Shown piece after piece: positions 5,969-6,781 of a stretch of DNA of 6,781 bases. Position 1 is the first letter of the stretch; every line of letters begins with the position of its first letter. The notes under the pieces were generated by a model. It was not told where the DNA came from, made no database searches, and worked only from the letters and a program-made list of their open reading frames with translations. The DNA comes from Synechococcales cyanobacterium PMM_0036 (GTDB lineage Bacteria; Cyanobacteriota; Cyanobacteriia; Elainellales; Elainellaceae): positions 1 through 6,781 of the forward strand of contig CASBQM010000124.1 of the NCBI GenBank assembly GCA_949127645.1. The letters run 5' to 3'. The translations under genes were made by a program, and so were the position numbers.

Positions 5969-6469
5969 ATGGTTTGGCAGCGATCGCTAGGGCGAATCAT
6001 GGCGTTGGGGATGGCGATCGTCATTCTCCTCTATGCGCCGACTGCTTGGGCAGACTGGACAGTACCGATGTCCTATAGCAATGCCGACTTGCGAGGGCAG
6101 GATTTTTCGGGGCAGGAGTTGCAGGGTTCCGAGTTTTCTAACGCCAATTTAGAATTAACCAATTTTTCCCATGCAGATGTGCGAGGCACGGTATTCAGCG
6201 CTTCAGTGATGACGAAAGCAAACTTTCGGGGCGCAGATTTCACAAACGCCATGGTGGATCAGGTGAAGTTTACCGGATCTAATCTCAGCGATGCGGTCTT
6301 CACGGAAGCGATTTTGCTCCGATCGACCTTCCAGGATGTAGACATTACCGGAGCTGATTTTAGCGATGCCATTTTGGATAGAGCGCAGGTGAAGCAGTTG
6401 TGTCAACGGGCAAGTGGGGTTAATTCTAAAACTGGAGTGGATACACAAGAGTCGTTGGGATGTCGTTAA
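5969..6469 (+). CDS. Exported pentapeptide-repeat protein, probably lumenal or periplasmic
   Basis: This 166-residue protein begins with a signal peptide: an n-region with two Arg (MVWQRSLGR), a hydrophobic core (about 11-23) and cleavage expected after AWA (28). Residues 35-140 are pentapeptide repeats of the A(D/N)LXX type (SNADLRGQDFSG, NANLELTNF, ADVRGTVF, ANFRGADFTNA, SNLSDAVF, GADFSDAI), which fold into a right-handed quadrilateral beta-helix. The tail has two Cys (145 and 165) in the pattern C-x-RASG-x-N-x-KTG-x(8)-LGC, resembling thylakoid-lumen pentapeptide proteins of cyanobacteria and plastids and possibly forming a disulfide. The biochemical function of that group is unsettled. 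The start at 5969 is preferred because it supplies the positive n-region. ATG 5999 has a better ribosome site (AGGG, 6 bases) but would leave no charged n-region. The gene is intact and followed by purK with a short overlap. Confidence 0.9.
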   Translation: MVWQRSLGRIMALGMAIVILLYAPTAWADWTVPMSYSNADLRGQDFSGQELQGSEFSNANLELTNFSHADVRGTVFSASVMTKANFRGADFTNAMVDQVKFTGSNLSDAVFTEAILLRSTFQDVDITGADFSDAILDRAQVKQLCQRASGVNSKTGVDTQESLGCR

Positions 6470-6781
6470 TCAAGCCAATGGAAAGACAGGTGCGAGTAGG
6501 AGTCATTGGCGGCGGACAGTTGGCATGGATGATGGCAGAGGCGGCACAAAAGCTAGGGATTGATCTGGTCATTCAAACGCCTTCTCAAAATGACCCGGCG
6601 GTAGCGATCGCCACCCAAGTCCTCTTTGCCGCTATTGATGATGCAGGGGCAACCGCAAGGCTAGCCTGTGATGTCATCACGTTTGAGAACGAGTTTGTCA
6701 ATCTGGCGGCATTAGAACAGATTCAGCCTTTACTCAAGTTTTATCCTTCGCTGCAATCCCTCGCTCCCCTACTAGACAAAT
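6460..6781 (+). CDS. purK: PurK, N5-carboxyaminoimidazole ribonucleotide synthase (N-terminal part, runs off the window)
   Basis: PurK catalyses the ATP- and bicarbonate-dependent carboxylation of aminoimidazole ribonucleotide in cytoplasmic purine synthesis. About 107 residues are visible: RVGVIGGGQLAWMMAEAAQK, the N-terminal Rossmann-like motif typical of PurK, then LGIDLVIQTP, DPAVAIATQVLFAAIDD and CDVITFENEFVN, which match the start of the ATP-grasp protein's pre-domain. The frame is open to the right edge. Two starts are possible: ATG 6460, overlapping the end of the pentapeptide gene by 10 bases with AAGAG 8 bases upstream, or ATG 6478 with no clear ribosome site. I chose 6460 because of the ribosome site and likely translational coupling. 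It is probably co-transcribed with the pentapeptide gene, although no functional link is obvious. Confidence 0.9.
   Translation, partial: MSLIKPMERQVRVGVIGGGQLAWMMAEAAQKLGIDLVIQTPSQNDPAVAIATQVLFAAIDDAGATARLACDVITFENEFVNLAALEQIQPLLKFYPSLQSLAPLLDK

Noticed and set aside
5943..5971. TTGACC with a -10-like TTATG as promoter for the pentapeptide gene
   Set aside because: The would-be -10 box overlaps the preferred start codon and is a poor match; it would require the start at 5999, which lacks a charged signal-peptide n-region.
6203..6448. Minus-strand open frame opposite the pentapeptide gene
   Set aside because: It is an artefact of the repeated coding strand; the plus strand carries the signal peptide and repeats.

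Overview
The window looks cyanobacterial. It carries five full copies of the cyanobacterial HIP1 octamer (GCGATCGC), a lumenal-type pentapeptide-repeat protein directly followed by purK, an adjacent tRNA-Tyr/tRNA-Thr pair without encoded CCA ends, and proteins of filamentous-cyanobacterial character. This assignment is an inference from motifs; no species call is possible.

Layout from left to right. (1) 142-1055, plus strand: a secreted lipoprotein with a C-terminal bacterial SH3 domain, broken by a one-base frameshift near 747. (2) 1056-1508: a non-coding stretch between two convergent genes, holding several inverted repeats, including two near-identical 19-bp palindromes. (3) 1509-2624, minus strand: a tyrosine recombinase (integrase) that is intact except for one in-frame TAG. 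(4) 2775-2846 and 2936-3017, minus strand: tRNA-Thr(GGT) and tRNA-Tyr(GTA). The integrase start faces the 3' end of tRNA-Thr, the usual layout of an island integrated at a tRNA gene. (5) 3119-4255, minus strand: an intact CNNM/CorC-type membrane protein with paired CBS domains. (6) 4256-5000: a possible tiny gene on the plus strand (4431-4550), then a decayed methyltransferase on the minus strand. (7) 5001-5783, minus strand: a decayed GT4-type glycosyltransferase lacking its C-terminal part and joined in frame to the methyltransferase relic. (8) 5969-6469, plus strand: an exported pentapeptide-repeat protein, overlapping by a few bases the start of purK (6460 to beyond the right edge).

The main theme is a mosaic. 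Intact housekeeping-type genes (two tRNAs, CNNM protein, pentapeptide protein, purK) alternate with four damaged accessory genes (lipoprotein, integrase, glycosyltransferase, methyltransferase). The damage is light: one -1 shift, four in-frame stops and one or more deletions. Long reading frames survive, so inactivation looks recent, unless some lesions are assembly errors. The glycosyltransferase and methyltransferase relics suggest a former surface-polysaccharide or glycan-modification cluster. I found no CRISPR array, no complete insertion sequence and no obvious defence system.
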